From: Musa acuminata AAA Group
Taxonomy: Eukaryota; Streptophyta; Magnoliopsida; Zingiberales; Musaceae
Reading direction: 5' to 3'
Assembly (NCBI RefSeq): GCF_036884655.1
Contig: NC_088355.1
Location: forward strand, 21,888,001 to 21,952,000
DNA: 64,000 bases
Below, piece by piece: positions 32,952 to 44,861 of this stretch. Below the pieces are notes generated by a model that worked only from the letters and a program-made list of their open reading frames with translations, was not told the DNA's origin and ran no database searches. Every line of letters begins with the position of its first letter. The stretch's first letter is position 1. The translations under genes were made by a program, and so were the position numbers.

Positions 32952-34086
32952 ATCTCCCCCTTTTTGATGATGACAATCAATTGATGACGGAGTTAAACAT
33001 AACTCCCCCTATCTATATGCCATATTATGAGAAGATAAAGCACGTGAATTCCATCCCATTGAATTCAAGCATAAACCGACAAGTTCTAACCATAGAACTT
33101 ATCGTTGTTCTCATTAAGTATAATGTAAATGCGAAACTTCGATGATAATCTTTTTCAAGTCGAAAGATAAGAGACAAATTTTACTATGACAAAAGATTTT
33201 CAACATGAATTTCATGATTATACATTTTAGACATGCATTCAATATGATAAGTCAATCTTATGATATTTTCAAGGATTTTGCAAGGCATATAAGAGACAAA
33301 TTTTACTATGACAAAAGATTTTCAACATGAATTTCATGATTATACATTTCATGCATTCAATATGATCAATCAATCTTACGATATTTTCAAGGATTTTGCA
33401 AGGCATATAAGACAATCATCGATCGATTACTTTTCTCAAAGATTTTGCAATTTATATTTTGTCATGCTATTAAGAATGATACAAGTCATCAATTTTCTCC
33501 CCCTTTGTCATCAACAAAAAGGGAAATGAGACTTGAAGCACATATTTTGTCATACAACGATTTTATCATTGAAAATTAAGTATGCAAAAAAAATATTTAC
33601 GCAGAGTTCATTTTAGAGGAAAATTCGGCATGCATTCATATTATCTAATCTCTTCTTTCTATAAATAACAGAAATTGTAGATGTACAAGAGAGAGATTGG
33701 GATAAAAATTCAAGTAGTAGTTTCACGAAGTCAAGATCATAATTCGAATACAAACTCATTCAAATCGTTAAATTCATTAAAAATCTCAAATTCAAGTCAT
33801 GAATGCCAATACTTTCATATTTGTAAGTATCAATTCATGAATGCCAAAAGATATTATTTGTGATTCCAATTTTGCAAGATCAAGATTATGATTTAAATGA
33901 AACTTATTTAAATCAAATCAGTAACTTGAAATTCATAATCAAGTCATCAAAGTCGATTTCGAGATTTGACAACATGTCATATGGAATTTGAAGGAGAATG
34001 ATTAGATTCACCGAGAGATGGAAAGAAGATGAAAAACTTTACGAAAAATCCAATCAAACAAGTTTATTGTTTAGGGACAATTTAAC
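32952..34086 (-). other. Polypurine tract and 3' spacer of element C, with a 122-bp duplication
   Basis: The polypurine tract AATCTCCCCCTTTTT (plus strand, 32952-32966) adjoins the LTR. No coding frame is sustained to 34086. Two tandem copies of about 122 bp lie at 33167-33288 and 33289-33410 (both begin ATAAGAGACAAATTTTAC). Equivalent to D's spacer at 16177-16921. Confidence 0.85.
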
Positions 34087-37000
34087 ATACCTAATTCCCT
34101 TCTAATGAATTCAAATTGGTCTTCATTCAAGGCTTTTGTGAATATATCTGCTAATTGATGCTTTGTGTCAATGAATTCTAGAACAACATTATTGTTAAGG
34201 ACATGATCGCGTATGAAATGATGCCTAGCGTCGATGTGCTTAGTTCTAGAATGCTGAATCGGATTTTTAGTAAGACATATGACACTAGTATTATCACATT
34301 TTATGGGAATATTTTTAAAGTGAATTCCTTAGTCTTCTAATGTGTTTTTCATCCAAACAACTTGTGCACAACATGCACTTGCAACAATGTACTCAGCTTC
34401 CGCCGTAGATAGTGCAACTAAATTTTGTTTCTTGGAAGTCCAAGAAACAAGTGCATGTCCTAAAAATTGGCATGTTCCGGATGTACTTTTTCTATCTATC
34501 CTACATCCGCCAAAATTGGCATCCGCATAAGCCATTAAATCAAAATTTTCGGATTTTGGATACCATAAACCTAAATTTGGAGTTCCTTTAAGATACCTAA
34601 AAATTCTTTTAACACTTTTAAGATGAGATAATTTAGGATTTGATTGAAACCTAACACAAAGTCCTACACTAAACATGATATCTGGTCTAGTCGCGGTAAG
34701 GTAGAGTAGACTACCTATCATACCCCTATATGTTTTTTGATCGAAATTTTCATTATTTTCATCCATATCTAACTTAGTCGCAGTACTTATAGGCGTGTTT
34801 ATTGCTTTTAAATTGTCCATGTTAAATCGTTTTAACAATTCTAACGTATATTTAGATTGGTTAAGAAATATACCATCCTTAAGTTGTTTGATTTATAATC
34901 CTAAAAAGAAAGTTAATTCCCCCATTAAACTCATTTCAAATTCATGACTCATAGATTTGGCAAATGATTCACATAGTGATTCATCCGAAGAGCCAAAAAT
35001 AATATCGTCAACATAAATTTGCACAATAAGAAAATTATTTTCAAAATATTTAATAAACAATGTAGTATCAACCTTGCCTTTGGTAAAATTATTTAAAATA
35101 AAAAATGAACTAAGCCTTTCATACCAAGCTCTAGGAGCTTGTTTCAAGCCATAGAGAGCCTTAGTCAATTTGAATACATGATTAGGAAAAAGAGTATTTT
35201 CAAATCCGGGAGGTTGTTCGACATATACTTCTTCGGAAATAAAACCATTCAAGAAGGCACTTTTGACATCCATTTGAAATAGTTTAAAATTATAACTACT
35301 AGCATAGGCAAGGAGCATCCTTATGGCTTCTAATCGAGCCACGGGAGCGAAGGTTTCTTCGTAATCGATACCTTTTTCTTGGTTGAAACCTTTGGCCACT
35401 AATCTAGCCTTGTTTCTAACCACGATACCATTTTCGTCTTGCTTGTTTCTAAAGACCCACTTAGTACCAATGACTAAATGGTCACTAGGTCTAGGAACAA
35501 GCTCCCACACCTTATTCCTATCAAATTGATTCAATTCCTCTTGCATTGCAATAACCCAAAAATCATCTTTTATGGCCTCGTCAATGCACTTAGGTTCGAT
35601 TTGAGAGAGGAAGGCGGCATTAGCACAAAAATTCTTGAAAGAGGAACGAGTTTGAACCCCTTTAGATGTATCCCCTATAATTAGCTCCTTTGGATGAACA
35701 TCTATATACTTCCATTCCTTAGGCAAGGAAATTTCGGAAGAAGGTGCATCCAAGTTGCTATTTTGAGGAGGAGGTTCATTTAAATTCAAATTATCAAAAC
35801 CAAGATCATCATCAAAATCATTTTTCTTAAAATTTGAGACTTCATTAAAAACTACATGAATAAACTCTTCAATTACTAAGGTTCTTTTATTAAAAACCCG
35901 AAAAGCTTTCGAAACGGAAGAGTAACCAAGAAAGATGCCTTCATCGGATTTTGCATCAAATTTTCCTAAGGCATCCCTTTCATTTAAAATAAAGCATTTA
36001 CAACCGAAAACTTTAAAATAGGAAATATTTGGTTTTTTGTTATTCCATAATTCATAGGGAGTTTTTGATAAGGAAGGTCTTATTAGGACTCTATTCATGA
36101 TGTAGCAAGCCGTATTTACGGCTTCGGCCCAAAAATACTTAGGTAAACTATGTTCATTTAACATAGTTCTTGCCATTTCTTGTAGGTTTCTATTTTTTCT
36201 TTCAACTACTCCATTTAGTTGGGGATTTCTCGGAGTGGAGAAGTTATGATTGTATCCATTAACTTCACAAAAATTTTGAAAGTCATGGTTTTGAAATTCG
36301 CCACCATGATCACTTCGTATTGATGAAATCATGAAACCTTTTTCGTTTTGAGTGAGTTTACAAAATTTAGAGAAATACTTGAAACAATCACTTTTGTGAG
36401 TTAAGAAATAGGTCCAAGTGTATCTAGAGTAGTCATCCACAATCACAAAAGCATATTTGCTTCCACCTAGACTTGTTGTATCAATTGGTCCAAATAATTC
36501 CAAATGGATCAATTGTAACTGTCTAGTGGTGCTAATTTGATTTTTTGGTTTGAAACTTATTTTTATTTGTTTCCCTAGTTGACATGCATCACATACCTTA
36601 TCCTTAATAAACTTCATATTAGGAATCCCTCGTACTAGTTCTTGAGATGAGATTTTAGATATTGTTTTCATGCTTGCATGGCCTAATCTCCTCTGCCAAA
36701 GCCAAGCATCATCATTTATGGCGGAGAAACACATTTCATTACTTAGTTCATCAAGATTGATGGTGTAGACATTATTTTGTTTTAAAGCAATCATAGTCAT
36801 ATTATGATTTGGTTTTTCAATAATGCACATATTTGATTCAAATCTAACGATATAACCTTTATCGCATAATTGACTAATGCTCAATAGATTATGTTTTAAT
36901 CCATCAACTAGTAACACATCATCAATAGAAAAACTTGATTTGTTACCTATGGTTCCCTTGCCAATGATTTTGCCTTTGTTGTTGTCTCCGAAGGTGACAT

Positions 37001-37115
37001 AGCCTTCGTCCATGCTAGTGAGCTTGGTGAATTGGGATGGATCTCCAGTCATATGCCTTGAGCATCCACTATCAAGATACCATCTCTTGCTCCTAGCATG
37101 TGATGGTGTATGTTT
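34087..37115 (-). pseudogene. Pol of element C (near-complete, few stops)
   Basis: The 719-residue frame at 34893-37052 covers protease end, integrase ([40 protein letters not shown]) and reverse transcriptase with the YVDDIIFG motif intact. A CAA-to-TAA change near 34890 splits it from RNase H (34329-34838), and TAT-to-TAA near 34327 splits off the last 80 residues. Protease [11 protein letters not shown] lies upstream of the first Met. With three in-frame stops it is judged inactive, but otherwise closely matches D. Confidence 0.93.
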
Positions 37116-37118
37116 CTA
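37116..37118 (-). other. In-frame TAG between gag and pol of element C
   Basis: Plus-strand CTA, exactly 66 bases before the ATG of MTGDPSQF, the same distance as in D (13123) and F (46441). Confidence 0.85.
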
Positions 37119-38699
37119 CAAGAAGGAATTATTTTTAGGTACCCATTTGCTTTTGGATGCCTCAAAAACTAATCTAACTTGTTTATCATGTTGCATAGAC
37201 TTGATTATGGTTCCTTTAGGAACCCAAATCAGTTTGTTCGGACTAATTTTCTTGAATGGACATTGGTAAGTTATATGTCCATATTTGCAACAAAAGTTGC
37301 AATTGCTTTGGTGTTGAACATGTTAGATAGGACCTTTAATGAAGGTGGTTGGATTTTGGTGAGTACTTCTCACAAATCCGATTCCACTCCTTTTAGGAAC
37401 GTGACCCTTATTTGTAAGGATCATGTTTAAGGACTTGCTACCGACCTCGAATTTCTTCAAGGTGTCCTTAAGTACTAAATTCTCATTTTGGAGAGTTTCT
37501 AAATCATGGCATTTAGCACATGGAGCTAGACTATCATGATATTCAGTTTTTAATTTATCAAAAGCACATGTAAGACTATCATGCTCCTTTTTTATCAATT
37601 TGTATTTTCTACTAATTGTCTTACATTCATCAAATAACTCATGAAAGGCATTTAATAAATCATGATAAGGTAAATCTGCATTAATTAAATCCGTTACCTC
37701 TTCTTCGAAGGCCATTAGGGCGTAGTGAGCAACTTGCTCCGTGTTGGACTCCTCTTTTTCGGACGTGCTTGAATCATCCCATGTTGCCTTGAGCGCCTTC
37801 TTCTTTGGTGTTCTCTTTTTGGCTTGAGGGCAATCGTTCTTGTAGTGTCCCGGTTTTTTGGATTCATAGCAAATCACTTGGTCCTTCTTTTGTTCAAATT
37901 TATTTTTTGTATTATTTTTAAATTTGTTCCTCCTTAAATATTTTTTGAATTTTTGAGTCAAAAGTGCAATGTCATTGTCACTGTCCTCATCACTTGATGT
38001 TCCTTTCAAGTGGTCTTCTTGTGATTTGAGTGCAATATCCTTCCTGTTCTTTGGAAGGGGGTTCTCGAGCTCGTCATGAGCTTGACATGTCATTTCGTAG
38101 GTCATTAGAGACCCAATGAGTTCTTCAAGAGGGAATGTTTTAAGGTCTTTGGCCTCTTGAATGGCCGTAACTTTTGGATCCCAACTTTTAGGGAGGGATC
38201 TTAAGATTTTAGTTACTAGTTCAAAGTTAGTAAAATCTTTACCAAGAGCTTTGAGTCCATTGATGACATTCGTAAACAGGGTGTACATGTCTCCGATGGA
38301 CTCACTTGGTTTCATTCGGAAAAGTTCTTAAGAGTGCACAAGAATGTTGATTTTGGACTCTTTCACTCGGCTAGTGCCTTCATGAGTGACCTCAAGAGTT
38401 CTCCAAATATCAAAAGCCGAATCACAAATTGAAACACGATTAAATTCATTTTTGTCTAGTGCACAAAATAAGGCATTCATAGCCTTTGCATTTAAAGCAA
38501 AAACCTTCTTCTCCGATTCATTCCATTCGCTCATCGGAAGAGAAGATTTTTGAAATCCGTTTTCAACAATAGTCCAAAGCTCGAAATCCATAGAAATGAG
38601 GAAGATCCTCATTCGAGTCTTCCAATACGTGTAATCCGACCCATTAAACATAGGTGGACGTGTGATAGAATGACCCTCTTGCATGCCGGAGTAAGCCAT
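37119..38699 (-). pseudogene. Gag of element C
   Basis: 38328-38699 starts MAYSGMQEGHSITRPPMFNG. A two-base change makes TAA near 38325 where D reads Phe in HSFELF. The frame then continues 37323-38315 (MKPSESIGDMYTLFTNVING) to another TAA where D has Leu (near 37320). The first zinc knuckle reads CYESKKPGHYKNDC, so its second Cys is Ser; zinc binding should be lost. Overall length matches D's gag. Confidence 0.93.
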
Positions 38700-38737
38700 C
38701 TCTCTTTGGTATTAAACCAAATATGAGAGAGAACCTT

Positions 38738-38749
38738 GCTCTGATACCA
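38738..38749 (-). other. Primer-binding site of element C
   Basis: Minus strand TGGTATCAGAGC, two bases inside the LTR edge at 38752. Confidence 0.93.
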
Positions 38750-38751
38750 AT

Positions 38752-40018
38752 TGTTAGGATCGGAGCGGCACTAAGAGGCGGGGGTGAATTAGTGCAGCGG
38801 ATTAAAACTTCGGTTTTAGAAAATCTTTCGTACGATAAAAATAATGTTTCGTATGAAATCGTCTTAATTGCGTTGAAAGCGTATGTAATAAGATGAGGGC
38901 AGTGAACTTAGCAAAGTAAAGGTTTGCAGAAAGATAGAAGCAGTAATGAAATGCAAACCAGAGATCACGTCGATTTTAGAGTAGTTCGGTCAAATGACCT
39001 ACTCCACTTGTGAGGCCCCTCTTCGATGAGGCTCCCACCTTCCACTAGCAACTCTCTTGAAATGGAAGGGCAAATACCCCTCTTACAACTCTTTACAAGC
39101 GGTTCACTCTCTTACAGATTTTCGAGAAGGAATGAGGTGAACACTAGCAAATTGAAAACTAGACTTTCTAAGACCCTTTCTAAGATCTTTCTCTCAATCA
39201 ATTGCTGCTCAAAAGTTGTAATCTTAGCTGAGATTTGAGGGGTATTTATAGGCCTCAAGAGGATTCAAATTTAGGCTCCAAATTTGAATTCTCGTGGAGT
39301 TCCGGATGCTGGCGGTGCCACCGCCTGTCAGTGGCGGTGCCACCGCCTGCTACTGTCAGACGTTGACAGTGCTGGACGGTGCCACCGCCCAGCCCAAGCG
39401 GTGCTACCGCCCAGCTCTCGGGCACTAGGCGGTGCCACCGCCCGGCTCTCGGGTGCTGGACGGTGCAACCGCCTAGTCTGGCAGTGCCACCCCCAAACTC
39501 TTTGGTTGACTTGGTTTGGCTTTAAACTTAGCCCAAACCAAGTCTAATTTTGGGCCCAGTTGGCCCTTAACTAGGATATAGGATTGTCTCTTAATCCTAA
39601 TCCTAATTACAAGTTAACTACATAACAAAACACATCCTAAGCAATTTTTAACTGCGAGCGTCGAGTCTTGATCCGACGAGCTTTCCGACGAACTTCTTCC
39701 GACGGACACCCAGCAAACTCCCGAACTTTGTGATGACTTTAATGAGTAGCTGAGCCTTCTCGGTGATCTCCGTGAACCTCCGACGATCTCTTCGGCGAAC
39801 TTTTGAAAATTTCGACAGGTTCCCGATTTTTTCTTGGTTGGTTCCGGCAGCATCTCCGACGATTCTTCAGACTCTTAAACGTCCATCGAACTTGACTCCG
39901 GTATCCTTGCTTTATGTTTTCTGGTTATCATAGTTAATCCTGCATACTTAACTCAATAATATGGATTAGATCAAATAACCCATCAATTGATTTTATCATC
40001 AAAATCCGAGATTCAACA
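38752..40018 (-). repeat. 5' LTR of element C
   Basis: 1,267 bp with TATA-like sequence (plus-strand TATTTATAG, 39243-39251) and GGCGGTGCCACCGCC palindromes at 39311-39470. Ends GATTCAACA before the ACTAG duplication. Confidence 0.94.
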
Positions 40019-40023
40019 ACTAG

Positions 40024-42545
40024 CACCGGCGTCGTTGTCAAGGCTACTTTAAGTTTGTCGAAGGCAGTAGAGGATTTGTCCGACCATTGGAAAGCAACTT
40101 TTTTCAGTAGAAAAATGAGTGGTGCACTAATCTACCCATAGTCCTTAACAAATTTTTGGTAGTAGCCTGTTAGTCCAAGGAACCCGCGTAGTAATTTCAC
40201 GTTTGTAGGTTTCGACCAGCCTTGCATTGTCTCAATTTTTGTTAGGTCTACCACCACTCTTTCTTCTGATATTATGTGCCCAATGTACTCTACTTTTTGT
40301 TGGAGAAAGCTACACTTTGGTTCCTTAACAAAAAGAGTATTCTCCTGAAGGATCGTCAGAACAATCCGTAAGTGCTGAAAGTGAGTCTCAAGAGAAGGGC
40401 GGTAAATGAGAATATCATCGAAAAATACTAGCACAAATTTACGAAGAAAGCTCCGAAAAATATCGTTCATGAGACTTTTAAAGGTTGAAGGAGCATTAGT
40501 GAGACCAAAAGGCATTACCAAGAATTCATAATGACCATCATGTGTGCGGAATGCAGTTTTTGGAATGTCATCTTCACATACCCGAATTTGGTGGTATCCG
40601 GATCGGAGGTCCAACTTCGTGAAGACTCGAGCTCCTTTTAATTCATCAAGAAGTTCATCCACCACTGGTATTGGGTACTTGTCCTTGACGGTGATGCCAT
40701 TTAAAGCTCGATAGTCAATGCACATCCGCCAAGTTCCGTCCTTCTTGCGTACAAGTAGCATTGGTGAGGAATAGGGGCTGAACTTGGCCAAATCACCCCT
40801 GTTTCAAGCATCTCCTTTACGATCTTTTCAATTTCATCTTTTTGGAGGTGAGGATATCGGTACGGTCGAGTGTTCGCTGGTGGCTTGCCCGGAAGGACTG
40901 GAATTCGATGGTCAAGTTGTCGAGAAGGAGGAAGACCGCATGGTTCAGCAAAAATATCGGCAAATTCAGTAAGCAATTGGGCAAGATTTTGATCTTCAAT
41001 TTCTATTTTCTTCCCCTCTGGTTGCTGCTGGAGGTGCATCAAAAAGCCACCATTTACCTTGTGTAAAAATTTCTCCATTCGTTGGGTTGAAACAGTGGTA
41101 ATGTTGCTTCCGCGCTTCCCGCGTAGGATGATCTGTTTGCCCTTACAATAGAATTTAATAATTAATTTAGAAAAGTTCCAAGAGACATCACCTAGTGTAG
41201 TCAGCCATTCTATGCCAAGTACTGTCTCATAGTCATCAAGTGGTAGGAGGAAGAAATTGGTGATAATTTCTTGGTCTTGCAGTAATAGTTTCACCTGCGA
41301 GCATCTTTGGTCGCACTTTAGGATTCTCCCGTCGGCCACCTTTACATCAAACTTGCTGCAACCTTCAATATGCAGTGCCATCCGAGCAGCAACCTTATTA
41401 TTCAGGAAGTTATTAGTGCTGCCCGTGTCGATGAGAACAGTAATCGGTTGTTGTTTGAAAAGGCTTCCAACTTTCATCGTTTGCGGGTTTGAGTAGCCGG
41501 CTAGTGCGTGTACCGTAATGTCGGTCGATTGTGGCTCTTCTTTCATATCTTCTATTTCATATTCAAGGCTCTCTTCTGGATGTTCAATGACCTCTTCTTC
41601 TACTGGTTCAATCATAAGAAGTTTCCCTTTTCTACAGCGATGCTCGTGGCTCCACGGCTCGTCGCAATGCCAACATAACCCCTTCACAGATCGCTCCCGA
41701 AGTTCTTCTCTTGTTAACCTTTTTGGTGTAGGGACTCAGTTGATAGTAGGAGGGGCTAAGGGCTTTAGAATTGTAGGTCGAGGAGTGATCCTAGTCCTCC
41801 GGGCTTCATGGTTCTATCGCTCCTCTTGAAGTCGTGTGAAAGAGATGGCTGCCATAAGCGTGTATGGTTGTCGCGCCTTAACTTCTCCCCGGATCTCCGA
41901 CTTTAAGCCCTCAATAAAGGTCCCCAGTAGCTATTTTTCAGACCAATCATGAGTTTGATTAGATAACCTTTCAAACCTGATTTGGTAATCCTGAATGGTG
42001 GAGGTTTGTCAGATCTTTGCTAGTTGTCCGTCATTGTTCTCGTAAGTTGGTCCGAAGCGGTTCAGTAGTCCTTCTTTGAATTATCGTCATGAAAGGACTC
42101 CATAAGTATGTTCAAACTAGTCAAACCACTGTATGGAATCCCCTTCAAGATGTATAGTTGCAATTTCCACCATGGATGCATCCACAGTTTTATGGCACCG
42201 AAAATATCGCTCCGTGCGCGAGATCCAACCAATTGGGTCTCCTTCTTCCCATCTAGGGAAGTCCACTCTCATGCGTGAATAGTTGGGGTCGGTCATAGAG
42301 CCTCCCCTCTCTTGGAAGTCATCTCTTTGGGCATGATGTGGTTGGTTAGAGCTCTCTCCTTGATGTGATTTCTTCGGGCTTGGTGGTCGGCCCAAACTGA
42401 ATTCGGTAAGGAGAGTCCGAATCTTATCCTCCATTCGTGCCTCGAAGGCTTCAAATTTAGCATTGATTGCCTCCTCAGATGCCATAGTATATGACTCCAA
42501 ATCTGTGATGTTAAGATCTCTCTTTTGTTGACGGGTTAAAGGCAT
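40024..42545 (-). pseudogene. Gag, protease and reverse transcriptase of element E
   Basis: Gag: 42117-42545 (MASEEAINAKFEAFEARMED, then NYSRMRVDFPRWEEGDPIGW), with its remainder at 41690-42116 in broken frames. Zinc knuckle CWHCDEPWSHEHRC and protease with an intact DTGSTNNFLN are in 40701-41687. A one-base frameshift near 40790 separates protease from reverse transcriptase (40132-40791), which shows [28 protein letters not shown] and the catalytic FFDDILIY. The RNase H start is cut by element C at 40018. Confidence 0.93.
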
Positions 42546-42548
42546 GTA

Positions 42549-43202
42549 TAGGGTGAGAGAAGTGATAGTTGAAAGGGTTTGTGGAGTGGTAGATGTAGGC
42601 TGCGGTTTAGGTTTGTTTTGTGGCTTTTTTGGGTGCAGTTTGAGGGTGTGGTTTGGTGGAGTTTTAGGGCTATGAATGAAAGTTTTCGATCTATAGTGGA
42701 TGATAGCAAAGGTTTGATAGAAATTAGTGAAAGTTTGCTGCAGAATTGTGTTGTCTTGTAAGAGCAGAATTATCGTCGAAGAAACAGCGGTTTCTCGACA
42801 AAATCTCCACCAAAAATTTGAGAGATTTGAGGAGGGAATTGACAGTAATATCTTAGTTTATATGACAGAGAAAATATAGTATCAAGATCAAACAAACAGT
42901 GCTATGCGGCTGAAATTCTGCAGTGTATCTTTCGTTGTAGAGATGAAAACTTTGTGACAAAAAGTTTATACAGCAATATAGGAACAATTTTTTTTTTTTT
43001 GGATTTTTGGATAGGGATAACTAAATTGTAGTAGCAGTAAGGTAGGCAACTAGAACCTGTTGCAATTCATTGGATGATCCGCGGTGGTGGAGATGATGGC
43101 AGAATTTGGCGACGATATTTTAAGCAATTGTGGGAATTGTTTTGGGCGGCTGTGGAGGGCTGATGGATGGCTATGGAAGGGTAGCGAGATGCCAAGAATG
43201 CT
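42549..43202 (-). other. Untranslated leader of element E
   Basis: About 650 bases without a sustained frame, partly homologous to the leader of element B (5975-7032). A 12-base T run occurs near 42990. Confidence 0.7.
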
Positions 43203-43214
43203 GCTCTGATACCA
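43203..43214 (-). other. Primer-binding site of element E
   Basis: Minus strand TGGTATCAGAGC beside the LTR (43217). Same site as element B. Confidence 0.93.
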
Positions 43215-43216
43215 GG

Positions 43217-43557
43217 TGTTAGAACCCTTATAGATTCTAAACTTGGGGTTGATCTCTTTAGGGGATCGGCCTCCTTCGAACTCTATAGGGGTTCCTCCCT
43301 CCAAGTTGCTGCTCAAAGGCTGCAGAAAATATTCATCTATTGCTTAAAAAAAGAGAAGGAATACATGGCTATTTATAGGGCTTCTAAACCCTAACTCCTA
43401 ATAGGACTCCTACTTAAGACTCTTATTTCTAACCAACTCCTAATATGACTCCTACTCAAGACTCCTATTCCCTTACAACTCCTAATTCTTCTCTAAGAAA
43501 AAACCTCCTACATGAATGTTCATCTCAATTAGGACTCTCCTAGCTAGAGTCCTAACA
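43217..43557 (-). repeat. 5' LTR of element E
   Basis: 341 bp, TGTTAGAACC to CTAACA, followed by GCTTG, after which the LTR of element F resumes. Confidence 0.94.
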
Positions 43558-44138
43558 GCTTGCCAAAAGAATCTTGTAGGAACATGCCAAGTGAATCGTC
43601 ACAAGTCTAGGAGTTTGCTGGAAGTCCATCGGAGCATCGCCGAAGGTTCGTCGGATGTTCGCCGGAAGTTCGCCGGAAGCTCGCCGGAAGAAGCGATTGA
43701 CGCACCGGAGCAAGTTGTAGTAAATGTCTTAAGAAATGTTATAGTTAGCATGTAGATTAAGTTAGGAATGGGAGGTGATCCCATTAATTTAATCTGGGGG
43801 CAATTGGGACCTTGACAGACCTAATTTGGGCTGAATAGATCAACCCATTCGGACCAGAATTCCTGCTAGGTGGTGGCACCGCTAGAGTCGGCGGTGGCAC
43901 CACCCAAGAGATGGTCTCCTAGGAAAGCTAGGCGGTGCAACCTGCCCCACCGCCAGGGCTCAGTCTCTGAGCGAGACTGGGCAGTGCAACCACCCTTATC
44001 AAGCGGTGGCACAGCCCAGATGCTCAGTCTCCGAGCTACCAAGCGGTTGTACCGCCCCAGTCATGAGGTGGTACCGCCAGGACCCCAAAAATCCGGGAAA
44101 AGATATTTTTGAGCTCCAAATTCAAACTAGTTTGGGGC

Positions 44139-44147
44139 CTATATATA
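44139..44147 (+). promoter_or_regulatory. Putative TATA box of element F LTR
   Basis: CTATATATA in GGGGCCTATATATACCCCACC, aligned with D's CTATAAATA. Confidence 0.6.
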
Positions 44148-44813
44148 CCCCACCCTTTCCTGCATGAAAGGGCACCGAAAATCCAATCTTACTCTGTGAG
44201 TTTTAGAGCTCAAAAGTGTTGTAAAGACTAAAAGTTCTCCTTCCTCTTTTTCCAAGTTTTGATCTTTCAAGAGAGGAGAGAAAAGTTTGTAAGGGTTGTC
44301 TCCTAAGCCCGTCAAAATGAGTGAAACTATAAAAGGGTGGTTGGCCTTCACCTATTGAAGGAAGGCCTCTAGTGGACGTTGGTGACCTCGTTGGTGGAGG
44401 AAGCCAAAAGTGGATGTAGGTCAAGATTGACCGAACCACTCTAAATCTCGGTTTGCATTTACTTTAAGCATCTTATCTTTACTACAAACCTCCTCAATAG
44501 CTTACTGCCTTTTGCTCATTTACGAACATGTTTCATAGTTAAGTATTTTTTGAATTAGCGTTAAGACGAAAATCGGTTTTATCATACGAATATCATATTT
44601 CAGTTTGCGCTTACATTCTGATTTATATCTTAACTGCAAACTGCCTTCCTTACTTTACTTCAAATACATTTCCGTAAGCTTTCAAAGTTATTATCTACAC
44701 GAAATAACTTTTACGTCGGAATCGAATTTCAACGTACGAACGCAGTTTTAATCGTTGAAAGTTTTCCGCTGCGCTAATTCACCCCCCCCCCTAGTGCTCT
44801 TGATCCTAACAAT

Positions 44814-44825
44814 TGATACTAAAGC
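44814..44825 (+). other. Degenerate primer-binding site of element F
   Basis: TGATACTAAAGC aligns with TGGTATCAGAGC but has three changes, two of them G-to-A and one C-to-T, as expected from methyl-cytosine decay. Confidence 0.8.
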
Positions 44826-44861
44826 GTGGTTACCTCTCAAACGGATTAAAACCCAAGAGAG

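Larger units (their letters stand above)
31680..40018 (-). mobile_element. Element C: SIRE-type Ty1/copia inserted in RNase H of element E
   Basis: 8,339 bp with TGTTAGGATC and GATTCAACA ends, flanked by ACTAG (31675-31679 and 40019-40023). LTRs are 1,272 and 1,267 bp. Gag and pol carry only a few stops. The LTR pair differs at many more sites than D's, so it is older. Its LTR is a shorter type than D's, with GGCGGTGCCACCGCC palindromes and no 18-bp array. Confidence 0.95.
19557..43557 (-). mobile_element. Element E: Ty3/gypsy chromovirus, broken by elements G and C
   Basis: Flanked by GCTTG (19552-19556 and 43558-43562). LTRs are 341 bp each. With G, C and their duplications removed the element is about 5.76 kb. 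Minus-strand order: 5' LTR, primer site, gag, protease, reverse transcriptase, RNase H, integrase, chromodomain, 3' LTR. Short LTRs, about 5.8 kb and a C-terminal chromodomain fit the Reina-like chromoviruses; that lineage call is an inference. Stops and frameshifts make it dead. Confidence 0.94.
19329..44811 (+). repeat. 5' LTR of element F, split by element E
   Basis: Pieces 19329-19556 and 43563-44811 join to about 1.48 kb after removal of E and one copy of its duplication. It resembles D's LTR but lacks most of the 18-bp array and has a shorter palindromic section (43870-44090). It ends TTGATCCTAACA after a run of Cs. Confidence 0.88.
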
